Origin: Aquabacter spiritensis
GTDB taxonomy: Bacteria > Pseudomonadota > Alphaproteobacteria > Rhizobiales > Xanthobacteraceae
Assembly (NCBI RefSeq): GCF_004346185.1
Contig: NZ_SMAI01000002.1
Span: forward strand, 186,001 to 250,000
Reading direction: 5' to 3'
Length of the DNA: 64,000 bases
Made by a program: the position numbers and the translations under genes. The stretch's first letter is position 1. The number at the start of each line of letters is the position of its first letter. The notes under the pieces were generated by a model that saw only the letters and a list, made by a program, of their open reading frames with translations, searched no databases and was not told the DNA's origin. This document shows positions 6,912-16,539 of the stretch, piece by piece.

Positions 6912-8549
6912 TTAGACGGGTGTCGGCGCGACGTGCTTGGGATCGAAGTTCGATGCCGGCTTCGGCTTCGCCTCATAGGCGAAGGGGCCGTCCGCGAAGG
7001 TGTAGCGGTACCAAGGCGCGTCGTTGGCCCGGCCGAGGCGATGGCGCAGGGCGCCGAAGGCGCGGTAGATCACGGGATAAGGCTGGCCATGATAATGCGC
7101 GAGAATCTCGCGCCAGGCGCGCGGCTGCGCCTTGATCAGGGCCTCCATGTCGGCGGTGAGAGCCTCTTCCGTCATCGGTACCACCCCGGCCGGGGGATCG
7201 CCGAGGTCGCACAGGGCGCTGCGCGCGAACTCGTCCGGATTCCACGACGGCCCGATCGGAATGGTGCAGTCGAAGCCGATCTTGGAGGCGACCCCGGGGA
7301 TCTCGCATTTGGGGTCGACCGTCATGGTGTTGCAGTCCTTGATCATGACGGTGTCGCGGTCCGGCATGAAGCGGAACGCCATCGCGGCGAGAACCGCCTG
7401 GTCGTCCCAGATGTCGACATCGGTGTTGAACACCATCGCCACCTTGGGCAGGCCCTGCTTGGAGGCGGTGAGCATGATGCCGAGCGCCTGTTTGGCATCG
7501 CCCGCGCCGAGCGGGTTGATCTTGGCATAGGCGATGTTGGAGAGGCCGCCGGCCGGCGAGCGCACCTCCTTCACGTCGATCCCCGCCTGCTTCAGCGCGC
7601 CGAACAGATCGGCCTCGATCGCTGGCAATTGGAGCATGTTGTCGGTGAACCAGGGATGCAGGCCGCCGATCGTGCCGTGCTGGTAGATGCCCCCCTTGCG
7701 GTAGGTCATCGCCTTCACCTTGAGGCGGTAATTGTGCTTCAGCCCGCCGCCATACATGCCGGTGAACTCGCCATAGGGACCCTCGTCGAAGGACAGGCCC
7801 TCCAGCGCCATCAGCTCGCATTCGAGCACGATCTCGGCATTGGCCGGCACCACCACGTCGATCGTCTCGCACTTCACCATCTTGGCCGGGGCGCCGTAGA
7901 AGCTGCCCAGCACTTCGAAATCGTCGGTGTCGCCGGGGACCCCGGCAAGGCACGCGATCTTGTCGAGGATCGGCCCGCCGATGACGATGGCGACCTCGAG
8001 ATTCTGCCCCTTGGCCGCCGCCGCCATCGCATTGATGCGCTGGCGGTGCGAGGTGCAGGTCATGTCGACCGACTTCTCGTTCTTGGCGCGGAACATCGAG
8101 CGGTAGACGCCCCAGTCATACACCCCCGTGTCGGGGTGCTTGCTGATGAACAGATTGTCGTTGGTGTAAGCGTGGCCGTCCCGGTCGTGGTGGAGGAACA
8201 TCGGCAGGCGGGTGAGGTCGACGTCGTCGCCGGTGAGGATCACCTCCTTGCAGGGGGCGGTCGCGACCGTCTCCCACTTGACCCGCCCCTTCGCCTTGGC
8301 GACCATTTCGAGCCCGGTCCGGGTTTTGTCGCATTCCATCGCCCAGGCATACATGTCCTGGTTGGAATAGGCGTTGGCGAGCAGCGAGAATTCGCTGTCG
8401 ACGATGGTCTCGATCAGCACCGCTTTGGTGGGATTGGATTCCAGGACGTGCGGGATCTGGTCGACCCGCGTCGGCGCTGTTACGCGCACCAGAAAGCCGG
8501 CTGCATCGAGCGCGGCGACGAAATCGGGCAAGGATTGCTGTGCGGCCAT
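6912..8549 (-). CDS. UbiD-family decarboxylase (prenyl-FMN dependent)
   Basis: 545 residues spanning a full UbiD fold. The family segment E-G-P-Y-G-E-F-T-G-M-Y is at about 256-266 and carries the paired glutamates used with prenylated FMN. Other family stretches include the T-S-H-R-Q-R region near 166-171, VIGGPILDKIACLAG, and the metal- and cofactor-side segment NDNLFISKHPDTGVYDWG. UbiD enzymes reversibly decarboxylate aromatic or unsaturated acids. The divergence from 3-octaprenyl-4-hydroxybenzoate decarboxylase, and the neighbouring SRPBCC gene 39 bases upstream on the same strand, suggest a catabolic or biosynthetic substrate rather than ubiquinone. No UbiX prenyltransferase is in the window, so the cofactor must be supplied in trans. 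Confidence 0.92.
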   Translation of the reverse strand: MAAQQSLPDFVAALDAAGFLVRVTAPTRVDQIPHVLESNPTKAVLIETIVDSEFSLLANAYSNQDMYAWAMECDKTRTGLEMVAKAKGRVKWETVATAPCKEVILTGDDVDLTRLPMFLHHDRDGHAYTNDNLFISKHPDTGVYDWGVYRSMFRAKNEKSVDMTCTSHRQRINAMAAAAKGQNLEVAIVIGGPILDKIACLAGVPGDTDDFEVLGSFYGAPAKMVKCETIDVVVPANAEIVLECELMALEGLSFDEGPYGEFTGMYGGGLKHNYRLKVKAMTYRKGGIYQHGTIGGLHPWFTDNMLQLPAIEADLFGALKQAGIDVKEVRSPAGGLSNIAYAKINPLGAGDAKQALGIMLTASKQGLPKVAMVFNTDVDIWDDQAVLAAMAFRFMPDRDTVMIKDCNTMTVDPKCEIPGVASKIGFDCTIPIGPSWNPDEFARSALCDLGDPPAGVVPMTEEALTADMEALIKAQPRAWREILAHYHGQPYPVIYRAFGALRHRLGRANDAPWYRYTFADGPFAYEAKPKPASNFDPKHVAPTPV

Positions 8550-8588
8550 GGGGCTGCCTGGGTCTGTGAGGAAATAAGCCGGGCGATG

Positions 8589-9008
8589 TCAGGACAAGAG
8601 CGGCGCGGGCGCGCCGGTCTCGGCGAAGCCTCGCAATTGATGCAGCAGCAGGCCCCAGAGCGCGTTGCAGGTCTTAAAATTGCCGGCGTCGTGCGGCCAG
8701 CCGTCATGGGCGAAAACCACCTTGACGCGACCGTCGGGCAATTGGCTCAGATCGAACTGAAGGCGCGTGCCGGGGGCGTCGCCCGGCCCGTCGACACAAT
8801 CCCAAACGACCCGGGCGGTCTGCTCCGCGCGCACTTTCCAGACGAAGACAGGACCATCGGGGTAAGCGAGGGTCCAGGCGCCGTCCACCGGGCCCGACAC
8901 CTGCGCCATGGTCCAGCCGGACAGGCCCTCGGGCGTCATCAGGGCCTCCTGCACGCGGTTGAATTCGGCTTGGATCTTCACCTCATGGTGCAACGCGTGC
9001 TCCGGCAT
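8589..9008 (-). CDS. SRPBCC (START/Bet v 1-like) domain protein
   Basis: 139 residues. The pattern of an N-terminal strand (HHEVKIQAEFNRVQEALMTPEGLSGW), curved beta sheet (F-V-W-K-V-R-A-E-Q-T-A-R-V-V-W-D) and long C-terminal helix (LLLHQLRGFAETGAPAPL) matches the AHSA1-like SRPBCC superfamily, which binds hydrophobic ligands. It is followed by ubiD after 39 bases on the same strand, so they are probably cotranscribed; a ligand-binding or cyclase-like auxiliary role for the decarboxylase pathway is inferred only from that pairing. Confidence 0.75.
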   Translation of the reverse strand: MPEHALHHEVKIQAEFNRVQEALMTPEGLSGWTMAQVSGPVDGAWTLAYPDGPVFVWKVRAEQTARVVWDCVDGPGDAPGTRLQFDLSQLPDGRVKVVFAHDGWPHDAGNFKTCNALWGLLLHQLRGFAETGAPAPLLS

Positions 9009-9295
9009 CCTATCCCCCTGATGGCCAGCTTAGTTCAATTTGCAGAAGAAAAGGCTTCGCTACCAGCGCTTTTTAAGTGGAAAGGCTTATAGATGAAGGA
9101 TTGCGACACGCCAGTGTCGGCTCTGGTCTCCAGACCGTTCGCGGTCGCCGGCTCAACTTTTTGAGACGCGGATATGGTCGCTCTCTCAAGGGGGGCGCAG
9201 GGCGGAAAACAGGTCGGTCGGACGGAATGCGTCGGGGAGGTGGCTGGCCGCTCCGGTCGAAGAGAGACGGCCCGCTGCGTCGCCGGCTGTGGGCC

Positions 9296-10249
9296 TCAGC
9301 GCTCGGGCGCGTAAGCGAGGACCGGGGCGCCGACGGAGCCGCCGACCGACAGCTCGGCCGCCTCGCGACGGGTGCGGGCGGGGGCCTCGACCACGGCGAA
9401 GGCCGAGCGGTCCGCGAGCAGGGCGTCGACCACCTGGAAGTTCAGCTTGTGACCGCCGCGGAACGACCGGTAGCGGGCGAGCAGCGGCAGGCCGGCGAGC
9501 GCGAGGTCGCCCACCGCGTCGAGCGCCTTGTGCCGCACGAATTCGTCGGAAAAGCGCAGGCCCTCGGCATTCATCACGCCGTCCGCGTCGAGGCAGACGG
9601 TGTTGTCGAGCGAGGCGCCGAGCGCATAGCCCGCGCCGCGCAGGCGCTCGACATCCCGCAGGAAGCCGAAGGTCCGGGCGGGGGCGAGTTCGCGGCGGAA
9701 CACGCCGGGCGAGAGCGTGCCGGCAAAGCGCTGGCGGCCGATGGCGTGATGGTCGAACTCGATTTCCACCTCGAGCCGGCAGCCGGCATCATAGGGGCTG
9801 AGTTCGCCGAACGAGGCGCCGTTCTCAACCCGGACCGGCTTCAGCACCTTGAGATATTTGCGGCGGCCGGAGAGCGGCGCGATACCGACCGAATCGACCG
9901 CGGCGACGATCTGCGCGGCACTGCCGTCGAGAATCGGCACTTCCGGCCCGTCGATCTCGACCTCGGCATTGTCGACGCCGAGGCCGGACAGCGCGGCGAG
10001 CACATGCTCGACGGTGGCGACCAGCGCGCCGGACCGGTCGCCGAGGACGGTCGCGAGATCGGTGGCCTGCACCGACTGGCGGGAGACTGCGATGCGGCGC
10101 GGCGCCTGATCGGCGAAGGTGCGGGAGAAGACGATGCCGGTATCGGCGCCGGCGGGCTTCAGGACCAGATGGGCATCGACGCCGGCATGCACGCCCGCAC
10201 CCTTGAGTGCGGCTTGACCGGCGAGCGTCGTCTGCAGATCTGAAGTCAT
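9296..10249 (-). CDS. lpxC: UDP-3-O-acyl-N-acetylglucosamine deacetylase
   Basis: 317 residues, the usual LpxC length. It catalyses the committed, zinc-dependent deacetylation in lipid A synthesis in the cytoplasm. Visible motifs are ATVEHVLAALSGLGVDNAEV (first His ligand), DGSA, and the HKALDAVGDLAL segment that supplies the second His and Asp ligands. I start at the ATG at 10249 (MTSDLQTTL), because the open frame further upstream is not LpxC-like. It lies 285 bases downstream of ftsZ on the same strand, the usual alphaproteobacterial position, but a strong terminator between them suggests its own promoter. Confidence 0.97.
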   Translation of the reverse strand: MTSDLQTTLAGQAALKGAGVHAGVDAHLVLKPAGADTGIVFSRTFADQAPRRIAVSRQSVQATDLATVLGDRSGALVATVEHVLAALSGLGVDNAEVEIDGPEVPILDGSAAQIVAAVDSVGIAPLSGRRKYLKVLKPVRVENGASFGELSPYDAGCRLEVEIEFDHHAIGRQRFAGTLSPGVFRRELAPARTFGFLRDVERLRGAGYALGASLDNTVCLDADGVMNAEGLRFSDEFVRHKALDAVGDLALAGLPLLARYRSFRGGHKLNFQVVDALLADRSAFAVVEAPARTRREAAELSVGGSVGAPVLAYAPER

Positions 10250-10467
10250 TCCGCCTCGAAAGCGCCCCGGCGCGATGCCGCTCTGCCTTCGCCTCTGATC
10301 GTCATTTCCCTGCCCATCTGCGCCGGCATGGATCGAATCGACCACGTCAGCGTTGCGCAAGGTTCGAGCGAGAAACTAGACGGCTTGCCGCACTGCGCCA
10401 AATCACGCTTGCTTACCGCCTGTTACCGAGGCCAAATCCTAATTTTATCTTTCTTATCAAATGATTA

Positions 10468-10490
10468 CGCCCGGACACGAGGTCCGGGCG
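10468..10490 (-). terminator. ftsZ terminator
   Basis: A perfect 9-bp stem (CGCCCGGAC / GTCCGGGCG) with a 5-nt loop lies 45 bases past the ftsZ stop. On the minus strand it is followed by an A/T-rich run beginning TAATCATTTGATAAG. This separates the dcw transcript from lpxC, whose promoter must then lie in 10250-10467. Confidence 0.65.
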
Positions 10491-10534
10491 CAAGCCTGTG
10501 TTACAGCCAACAGGGTTACCGCTTCGCTTAACCG

Positions 10535-12205
10535 TCAGTTCGCCTGGCGGCGCAGGAAGGCGGGAATTTCGAGCTGGTCGTCCTCGTGGCCGGGCTGCTG
10601 GGGATGACGGGTCGGGACCTCGGCCGCCGGCCGCGCCGCGGGGCGCTTGGCGAATTCCGAGACCGGCTCGCGGCCCTGCGGCTTGGCGGCCGGCGGGGCG
10701 GGGGCGCGCAGGGTCGGCTGGGGCGCGCGCGCCGCCTCCGGCTCCTCCGCATGGCGGCCCATGCCGACATTGGCGAGCCGCTGGAGCAGCGTCATCTTCT
10801 TCTGCTCGGCCGGAGCTTCGCCGCGCTGGGCGCGGATCTGGTTCTGCGCCGGCATGGGCAATTCCTCCACGCGCGGCATGCGCGGGGTGCGCGGGCGCTG
10901 CGCCTGGGGCGGGATATAAGGCGAGAACTCGTCTTCGTGGGTGGCCGGGGCCGGCGCCGGGGCCGGTTCGGGCTCGGCATAATAGGTCTGCTTGGGCGCG
11001 GCGGCGCGGATCGTGACTTCGTCGATCGCGACCGCCTGCTGCGGCGCCGGGGCGGGCGCCGGCTTCGGCGGGGCCTTCATTTCCAGCGCCATCAGATCCT
11101 CGGCGGTGATCGCATCGACCGCCTTGCGGATCTGCGCGTCGCGCGCCTGCTCGACCGCGGCGCGGCCGGCATTCGACATCTTGCGGCCCTGCAGGTCCGG
11201 CAGGCCCTCGCCGCGGGTCTGGATCTGCTCGGGGATGACGGCCGGATCGATGCCGGTCGCGACCACCGAGACGCGGATGATGCCGTCGAGGCTCTGGTCG
11301 AACGTGGCGCCGAGAATGATGTTGGCGTCGGGATCGACCTCCTCGCGGATGCGGGTCGCCGCCTCGTCCACTTCGAACAGCGTCATGTCGTTGCCGCCGG
11401 TGATCGAGATCAGCAGGCCGCCGGCGCCGCGCATCGAGGTCTCGTCGAGCAGCGGATTGGCGATCGCCGCCTCGGCGGCCTGGAGGGCGCGCTTGTCGCC
11501 GGAGGCCTCGCCGGTGCCCATCATCGCCTTGCCCATGTCGCGCATCACGGCGCGGACGTCGGCGAAATCGAGATTGATCAGGCCTTCCTTGACCATCAGA
11601 TCGGTGATGCAGGCGACGCCCGAATAGAGCACCTGGTCGGCCATCGCGAAGGCGTCGGCGAAGGTGGTCTTCTCGTTGGCGACCCGGAACAGGTTCTGGT
11701 TCGGGATGACGATCAGCGTGTCGACCGTCTTCTGCAGTTCGTTGATGCCGTGCTCGGCCACCCGCATGCGGCGCTGGCCTTCGAAATGGAACGGCTTGGT
11801 GACGACGCCGACGGTCAGGATGCCGAGTTCGCGTGCCGCGCGGGCCACGACCGGCGCCGCACCGGTGCCCGTGCCGCCGCCCATGCCGGCGGTGATGAAC
11901 ACCATGTGCGAGCCGGACAGGTGGTCGCGGATTTCGTCGAGCACCTCTTCGGCCGCCGCGCGGCCGACTTCCGGCTGCGAGCCGGCGCCGAGACCTTCGG
12001 TCACCGCGACGCCCATCTGCACCAGGCGCTCGGCCTTGGAGAGGGACAGGGCCTGGGCGTCGGTGTTCGCGACCACGAACTCGACGCCGGTCAGGCCGGA
12101 ATTGATCATGTTGTTGACGGCGTTGCCGCCGGCGCCACCGCAACCGAACACGGTGATCCGGGGCCGCAACTCCCGAATGTCGGGCATCTGAAGGTTGATC
12201 GACAT
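10535..12205 (-). CDS. ftsZ: Cell division protein FtsZ
   Basis: 556 residues. The tubulin-like GTPase occupies about 1-320: [14 protein letters not shown], the [10 protein letters not shown] tubulin signature loop, and the T7-type N-L-D-F-A-D-V-R. A long Pro/Ala/Gln-rich linker follows, about 215 residues as in other Alphaproteobacteria, ending in a conserved peptide [12 protein letters not shown] that binds FtsA and other partners. It polymerises at midcell to form the Z ring. I start at ATG 12205 (MSINLQMPD); the frame is open to 12289 but those residues are not FtsZ-like. It follows ftsA by 86 bases. Confidence 0.98.
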   Translation of the reverse strand: MSINLQMPDIRELRPRITVFGCGGAGGNAVNNMINSGLTGVEFVVANTDAQALSLSKAERLVQMGVAVTEGLGAGSQPEVGRAAAEEVLDEIRDHLSGSHMVFITAGMGGGTGTGAAPVVARAARELGILTVGVVTKPFHFEGQRRMRVAEHGINELQKTVDTLIVIPNQNLFRVANEKTTFADAFAMADQVLYSGVACITDLMVKEGLINLDFADVRAVMRDMGKAMMGTGEASGDKRALQAAEAAIANPLLDETSMRGAGGLLISITGGNDMTLFEVDEAATRIREEVDPDANIILGATFDQSLDGIIRVSVVATGIDPAVIPEQIQTRGEGLPDLQGRKMSNAGRAAVEQARDAQIRKAVDAITAEDLMALEMKAPPKPAPAPAPQQAVAIDEVTIRAAAPKQTYYAEPEPAPAPAPATHEDEFSPYIPPQAQRPRTPRMPRVEELPMPAQNQIRAQRGEAPAEQKKMTLLQRLANVGMGRHAEEPEAARAPQPTLRAPAPPAAKPQGREPVSEFAKRPAARPAAEVPTRHPQQPGHEDDQLEIPAFLRRQAN

Positions 12206-12291
12206 GTTCTCACTCCGTAGCGCCAGAGGCGCCGTGACGCCGTTCGATTCCGAGGCTTGACCCGAGTTAAGACCAACTCGGTTAACCATCT

Positions 12292-13617
12292 CTAAAAACT
12301 GTCCTTCAACCAGCGTCCAACGCGGCCGAAATACGTCGCACCCTCGGCGCCGGCCGCCTGGCGGCGGCGGGGCTCGAAATGTTCGAGCCCCGCCACCTGC
12401 GGATAGACCAGCAAACCCGCCGCAACCGCGAACGCGGCGCCGCGCGCCGCTTCCGGCAGCCGCGACACGCCGAGCGGGCGGCCGATTCGCACCTGCGGCC
12501 CGATCACCCGCGCCATAAGGTCCGGCAAACCCTGCAATTGCGCCGCGCCGCCGGTCAGAACCAGCCGGCGCCCCGCATCGCCGGCATGGCCGGAAGCCTT
12601 CAGGCGGTCGCGAATCAGTTCCACGATCTCTTCCGCTCGCGGTTTTACGATAGTCACGAGGCGGGATTTCGGAACCATGTTCGGCTGGTCCCGGTCATCC
12701 CCAGACAAAGCGGGGATGGTGAGCATGTCGTGGTCGTCGGACGACACCGCGACCACGGCGCCGTGCAGCGCCTTGAGTCGCTCGGCATCGGCGAGCCGGG
12801 CCGGCAGGCCGCGCGCCACGTCGTTGGTGATGTGCTGCCCGCCGAGCGCGATGCCGTCGACATAAAGGCAGTGGCCGCCGGATACGACGGAGAAGGTGGT
12901 GGTGCCGGCGCCCATGTCGATGAGGGTCACGCCGAGTTCCATCTCGTCGTCGGTGAGCGAGGAGAGCGCCGCCGCATAGGGCGCGCACACCATCGCCTCG
13001 ATGCCGAGATGGCAGCGCTCGATGCACAAAACGAGATTCTTCAGCGACGTCATGTCGCCGGTCACCACATGCATGTCGACGCCGAGTTCGCGCCCGAGCA
13101 TGCCGCACGGTTCGCCGATGCCCCGCCGTCCGTCGAGCGAATAGCCGACCGGCAGCGCGTGCATCACCGCCCGCCCGTCGCCCACGGCGAAGGTGGAGGC
13201 GGCCTCAAGCACGCGGCGGATGTCGAATTCCTCGACCGCCGGGGCGGTCAGGCGTACCGCCGCCTCGTAATGCTGCGACGAGAGCCGGGCGCCGGATACG
13301 CCGACGATGACGGAGGCGATCTGCACCCCCGCCGCCCGCTCGGCCATGTCGACGGCCTGGCGCACCGCCAGTTCGGCGCGGGTCATGTCGATGATCGCGC
13401 CGCCCTTCACCCCATGGGCGCGGGTATGGCCGATGCCCAGCACATCGATCGCATGGGTGCGGCGGTGTAGAACGTCGGAGGCGCCGCGCGGCTTCAGCCG
13501 GGCGATCGCGCACACCACTTTGCTGGTGCCGATGTCGAGCACCGCGACGATGCCGCTCTTCTTCTGCGGGATCGGACGCATTTTCGGGGCGAAGCCCTGA
13601 GCCAGCCGGTGCCTCAC
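12292..13617 (-). CDS. ftsA: Cell division protein FtsA
   Basis: 441 residues of the actin/HSP70 ATPase fold: phosphate-1 [16 protein letters not shown], the 1C domain insertion, phosphate-2 [16 protein letters not shown], and adenosine motif [13 protein letters not shown]. The C-terminal WLKDSF is an amphipathic membrane-targeting helix. It anchors FtsZ polymers to the inner membrane. The start is GTG at 13617, which overlaps the ftsQ stop as GTGA, favouring translational coupling; an internal ATG at residue 13 is an alternative. Confidence 0.97.
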   Translation of the reverse strand: MRHRLAQGFAPKMRPIPQKKSGIVAVLDIGTSKVVCAIARLKPRGASDVLHRRTHAIDVLGIGHTRAHGVKGGAIIDMTRAELAVRQAVDMAERAAGVQIASVIVGVSGARLSSQHYEAAVRLTAPAVEEFDIRRVLEAASTFAVGDGRAVMHALPVGYSLDGRRGIGEPCGMLGRELGVDMHVVTGDMTSLKNLVLCIERCHLGIEAMVCAPYAAALSSLTDDEMELGVTLIDMGAGTTTFSVVSGGHCLYVDGIALGGQHITNDVARGLPARLADAERLKALHGAVVAVSSDDHDMLTIPALSGDDRDQPNMVPKSRLVTIVKPRAEEIVELIRDRLKASGHAGDAGRRLVLTGGAAQLQGLPDLMARVIGPQVRIGRPLGVSRLPEAARGAAFAVAAGLLVYPQVAGLEHFEPRRRQAAGAEGATYFGRVGRWLKDSF

Positions 13618-14585
13618 GCCGCGCCTCCCTTCTTGGCCTTGGCTTTCGCCTTCAGGGCCTGCATCCGGGTCTCGAACGCGCTGTCCGACAGGCGGACCAC
13701 GATCCGGTCCGGCAGCCGCAGGTCGACGATGGTGATGTCGCGCGTCAGCAGCTTCTTCTCGCGGTCGAGCTCGGAGAGCTGGAACAGCGCGTCGTCCAGC
13801 CCTTCCTGGGGAAGCCGCACGTCGATGCCATTGCGCATCTTCAGGGTCCAGCGGCGGTCGGCGACCAGGATCGCCGCGCGCACCCGGTCGCGGATCACCG
13901 GTACCCGGCCGAGCGCCTCGACGATCTCGCCGACCCGCTTCTCGGCACCTTCGCCGACCACGATCGGCAGGCTGACATAGCGCGGATCGTCGGAATAGGG
14001 CGCGATCGGCATGCCGTCGCGCGCGATCACCTGGATCTGGCCGTTGAACTGCCAGAGCGCATAGGCCTCGCGCTCTACGACCGAAATATCGATGCGATCC
14101 GGATAGAGCTTGCGGACCGTGGCGGCGGCGATCCAGGGCATCGCTTCGAGCCGGGCGCGCGTCGCGTCGGCATCGACGAACAGGATCGAGGTGCTGGACT
14201 TGATCCCCGCCGCGGCCAGGATTTCGGGCGGCGTCACATGGTTCTGGCCGGAGAGATTGACCTGCCGCACCTTGAAGCCCGCGGCGTTCGCCGCGAGATC
14301 CCCGACATCCACCAGGATCGATTCGGCTTCTTCGATATGGCCGCCGAGGATCACGCCATAGACCGAGAAGCCTCCGATCACCAGAACAGTGAGCAGGCTC
14401 GCGCCGCGCCGTCCGATCCGCGAGGCGCCGAGGCGCACGGTGATTCGGCGGAGCAGGAGGGCGGTGCGGCTGGCAGGCGCCGGCTCGCGCATGGGAACCG
14501 GCGTGCGGCGGCCGGCGGGCTGGCCGGCGTCCCGGCGCGCGGAGCCGGGCTTCAGCGGTCCAGCGATGCGTCCTCCACCATCCAT
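13614..14585 (-). CDS. ftsQ: Cell division protein FtsQ
   Basis: 323 residues. A single transmembrane segment at about 58-76 (ASLLTVLVIGGFSVYGVIL) is preceded by a basic cytoplasmic tail. It is followed by a POTRA domain (FKVRQVNLSGQNHVTPPEI to AATVRKLYPDRIDISVVER) and the FtsQ beta domain. It links early and late divisome proteins in the periplasm. I chose the ATG at 14585, inside the last codons of ddl (34-base overlap); the frame continues open to 15572 but that part is only the shadow of ddl. The C-terminus is Lys/Ala-rich. Confidence 0.95.
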   Translation of the reverse strand: MDGGGRIAGPLKPGSARRDAGQPAGRRTPVPMREPAPASRTALLLRRITVRLGASRIGRRGASLLTVLVIGGFSVYGVILGGHIEEAESILVDVGDLAANAAGFKVRQVNLSGQNHVTPPEILAAAGIKSSTSILFVDADATRARLEAMPWIAAATVRKLYPDRIDISVVEREAYALWQFNGQIQVIARDGMPIAPYSDDPRYVSLPIVVGEGAEKRVGEIVEALGRVPVIRDRVRAAILVADRRWTLKMRNGIDVRLPQEGLDDALFQLSELDREKKLLTRDITIVDLRLPDRIVVRLSDSAFETRMQALKAKAKAKKGGAA

Positions 14586-15472
14586 GTCACAAGCTCGCCG
14601 AAAGAAACGCCCGCATGGGCCGCCAGTTCGGGCACCAAAGAGGTCTCGGTCATGCCGGGCTGCGTGTTGACCTCCAGGCAGACGAGGCCCGAGGCATCCC
14701 CGGTCCGCGCGTCGTATCGGAAGTCCGCACGGGAGACGCCCCGGCAACCGAGCGCCTTGTGCGCCAGTGCAGTAAGTATCCGCACCTGTTGGTAAACTTC
14801 GGGTAAAATCCGGGCCGGAAGAATGTGCCGCGAGCCGCCGGGCGCGTATTTGGATTCGTAATCGTAAAAAGCGTGGGTCGCTTCGATCTCGATGACGTCC
14901 AGCGGCTCCCCGCGCATCATCGCGCAGGTCAGTTCGAGGCCGGGAATGAACCGCTCGGCGAGCAGGGTTTCGCCGTGCGGCCAATCCGTGCGGTGCAACT
15001 CCTGGGGCGGGTGATCCTGGTCCTCGCGCACGATGAAGACGCCGACGCTGGAGCCCTCGGCCACCGGCTTCAGCACGTAAGGCGGCGCCATCACGTGGCC
15101 CCGCGCCGCTTCCGCCCGCGACACCACGAAGCCGTCCGGCACCGCGATCCCGGCCGCCGCCATCACCACCTTGGCCTGTGCCTTGTCCATGGCGAGCGCC
15201 GAGGAGAGGACGCCGGAATGCGAATAGGGGATGCGCAGGATTTCGAGAATGCCCTGGATCGTGCCGTCCTCGCCGGGCCGGCCGTGCAGTACGTTGAGCG
15301 CGGCGTCCGGCTTCAAGCGGGCGAGCACCTCGGCGACGTCGCGCCCGACATCGACACGCGTGACCGCGTAGCCCGCGGCCTCGAGCGCGGCGGAGCAGGC
15401 CGCCCCCGACCGGAGCGAGACCTCGCGCTCGGCGGACCAGCCGCCCATCAGCACCGCGACATGTTTCGGCAT
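14552..15472 (-). CDS. ddl: D-alanine--D-alanine ligase
   Basis: 306 residues, the length of DdlB. It ligates two D-Ala with ATP for the peptidoglycan stem peptide. Seen motifs are the N-terminal VLMGGWSAEREVSLRSG, HGRPGEDGTIQGILE, the ATP-grasp lysine strand Y-V-L-K-P-V-A-E-G-S-S-V-G-V, and the metal-binding E-V-N-T-Q-P-G-M-T. It ends inside ftsQ and starts 63 bases after murB, in the usual murB-ddl-ftsQ order. Confidence 0.97.
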   Translation of the reverse strand: MPKHVAVLMGGWSAEREVSLRSGAACSAALEAAGYAVTRVDVGRDVAEVLARLKPDAALNVLHGRPGEDGTIQGILEILRIPYSHSGVLSSALAMDKAQAKVVMAAAGIAVPDGFVVSRAEAARGHVMAPPYVLKPVAEGSSVGVFIVREDQDHPPQELHRTDWPHGETLLAERFIPGLELTCAMMRGEPLDVIEIEATHAFYDYESKYAPGGSRHILPARILPEVYQQVRILTALAHKALGCRGVSRADFRYDARTGDASGLVCLEVNTQPGMTETSLVPELAAHAGVSFGELVTWMVEDASLDR

Positions 15473-15535
15473 GGAATGATCCTGTTGATCCCGGAGGGCG
15501 GGACGGATTAAAGCGCGCGCGGCGTTTGCAATCCT

Positions 15536-16471
15536 TTAACCGGCGGGGATGCCGATCCGCTTGATTTCCCATTCGAGCGCGATGCCGCTGGTCTCGCGCA
15601 CGCGGCGGCGGACCTCCTCGCCCAGCGCCTCAATTTCGGCAGCGGTCGCCCCGCCGAGATTGATCAGGAAATTGGTGTGCAGGTCCGACACCTGGGCCCG
15701 GCCGAGGGTCAGGCCCCGGCAGCCCGCCGCATCGACGAGCTGCCAGGCCTTCCCGCCTTCGGGATTCTTGAAGGTGGAACCGCCGGTGCGGCTCTTCACC
15801 GGCTGCGTCGCCTCGCGCGAGGCGGTGATTCGCGCCATTTCCGCAGCAATCTCGGCGGGCACGCCGGGGGCACCCCGAAACCGCGCCGCGGTGAAGATCA
15901 GGTCGTCGGGAGCGGCGCAATGGCGATAGGTGAAGCCCATTTCGGCCGCGCTCAGGACGCGGACCGATCCGTTGCGCGTCACCGCCCGGCAGGAGACGAG
16001 AACGTCCTTGACCTCGCCGCCATAGGCGCCGCCGTTCATCCGCAGCGCGCCGCCGATCGCGCCGGGAATGCCGCGCAGAAAGGCGAGGCCGCCGATCCCG
16101 GCCTCGGCGGCCGCCCGCGCCACCTTCACGTCGGCCGCGCCCGCGCCCGCCTGAACGTCAAGCCCCTCGACGGTGATCGTGCCGAAGCCTTTGCCGAGGC
16201 GGACCACGAGACCCGGCAGCCCGCCGTCGCGCACGATCAGGTTGGAGCCGAGGCCGATCACCGTGACGGCGAGATCGGCCGGGAGGTGCGTCAGCGCATA
16301 AGCGAGGTCCGCTTCGTCCGCCGGCTCGAACAGGACCTGCGCCGGTCCGCCGACACGGAACCAGGTGAGGGGGGCGAGCGGGGCGTTCGCCACCAGCCGG
16401 CCGCGCAGCTCCGGCAGCGCGGCGGACAGCGCGGGAACGAGATCGGAAAAGCCGGGACCGGGGGCGTGCAT
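15536..16471 (-). CDS. murB: UDP-N-acetylenolpyruvoylglucosamine reductase
   Basis: 311 residues, a type II MurB. It reduces UDP-GlcNAc-enolpyruvate to UDP-MurNAc with NADPH and FAD. Motifs are [48 protein letters not shown], the active-site Ser in [11 protein letters not shown], and the C-terminal Glu in S-G-I-A-L-E-W-E. It normally follows murC directly in this cluster, but here a CDF transporter gene separates them. Confidence 0.97.
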   Translation of the reverse strand: MHAPGPGFSDLVPALSAALPELRGRLVANAPLAPLTWFRVGGPAQVLFEPADEADLAYALTHLPADLAVTVIGLGSNLIVRDGGLPGLVVRLGKGFGTITVEGLDVQAGAGAADVKVARAAAEAGIGGLAFLRGIPGAIGGALRMNGGAYGGEVKDVLVSCRAVTRNGSVRVLSAAEMGFTYRHCAAPDDLIFTAARFRGAPGVPAEIAAEMARITASREATQPVKSRTGGSTFKNPEGGKAWQLVDAAGCRGLTLGRAQVSDLHTNFLINLGGATAAEIEALGEEVRRRVRETSGIALEWEIKRIGIPAG

Positions 16472-16539
16472 GCCGTCGCTTTACCTTCTGGCCGGCGCCC
16501 TGCCAACGCGCACCGCGACCGGGCCGCCGCGGAGTTCCG

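Noticed and set aside
6903-9092. 729-residue open frame opposite ubiD and the SRPBCC gene
   Set aside because: Shadow of two well-supported genes with low-complexity, His/Arg/Glu-rich composition and no motif.
10586-12220. 544-residue open frame opposite ftsZ
   Set aside because: Antisense shadow of ftsZ, dominated by Arg, Gly, Asp and His.
13614-15572. A 652-residue frame as a fused FtsQ
   Set aside because: Only the part from ATG 14585 is FtsQ-like; the first 329 residues are the +1 shadow of ddl.
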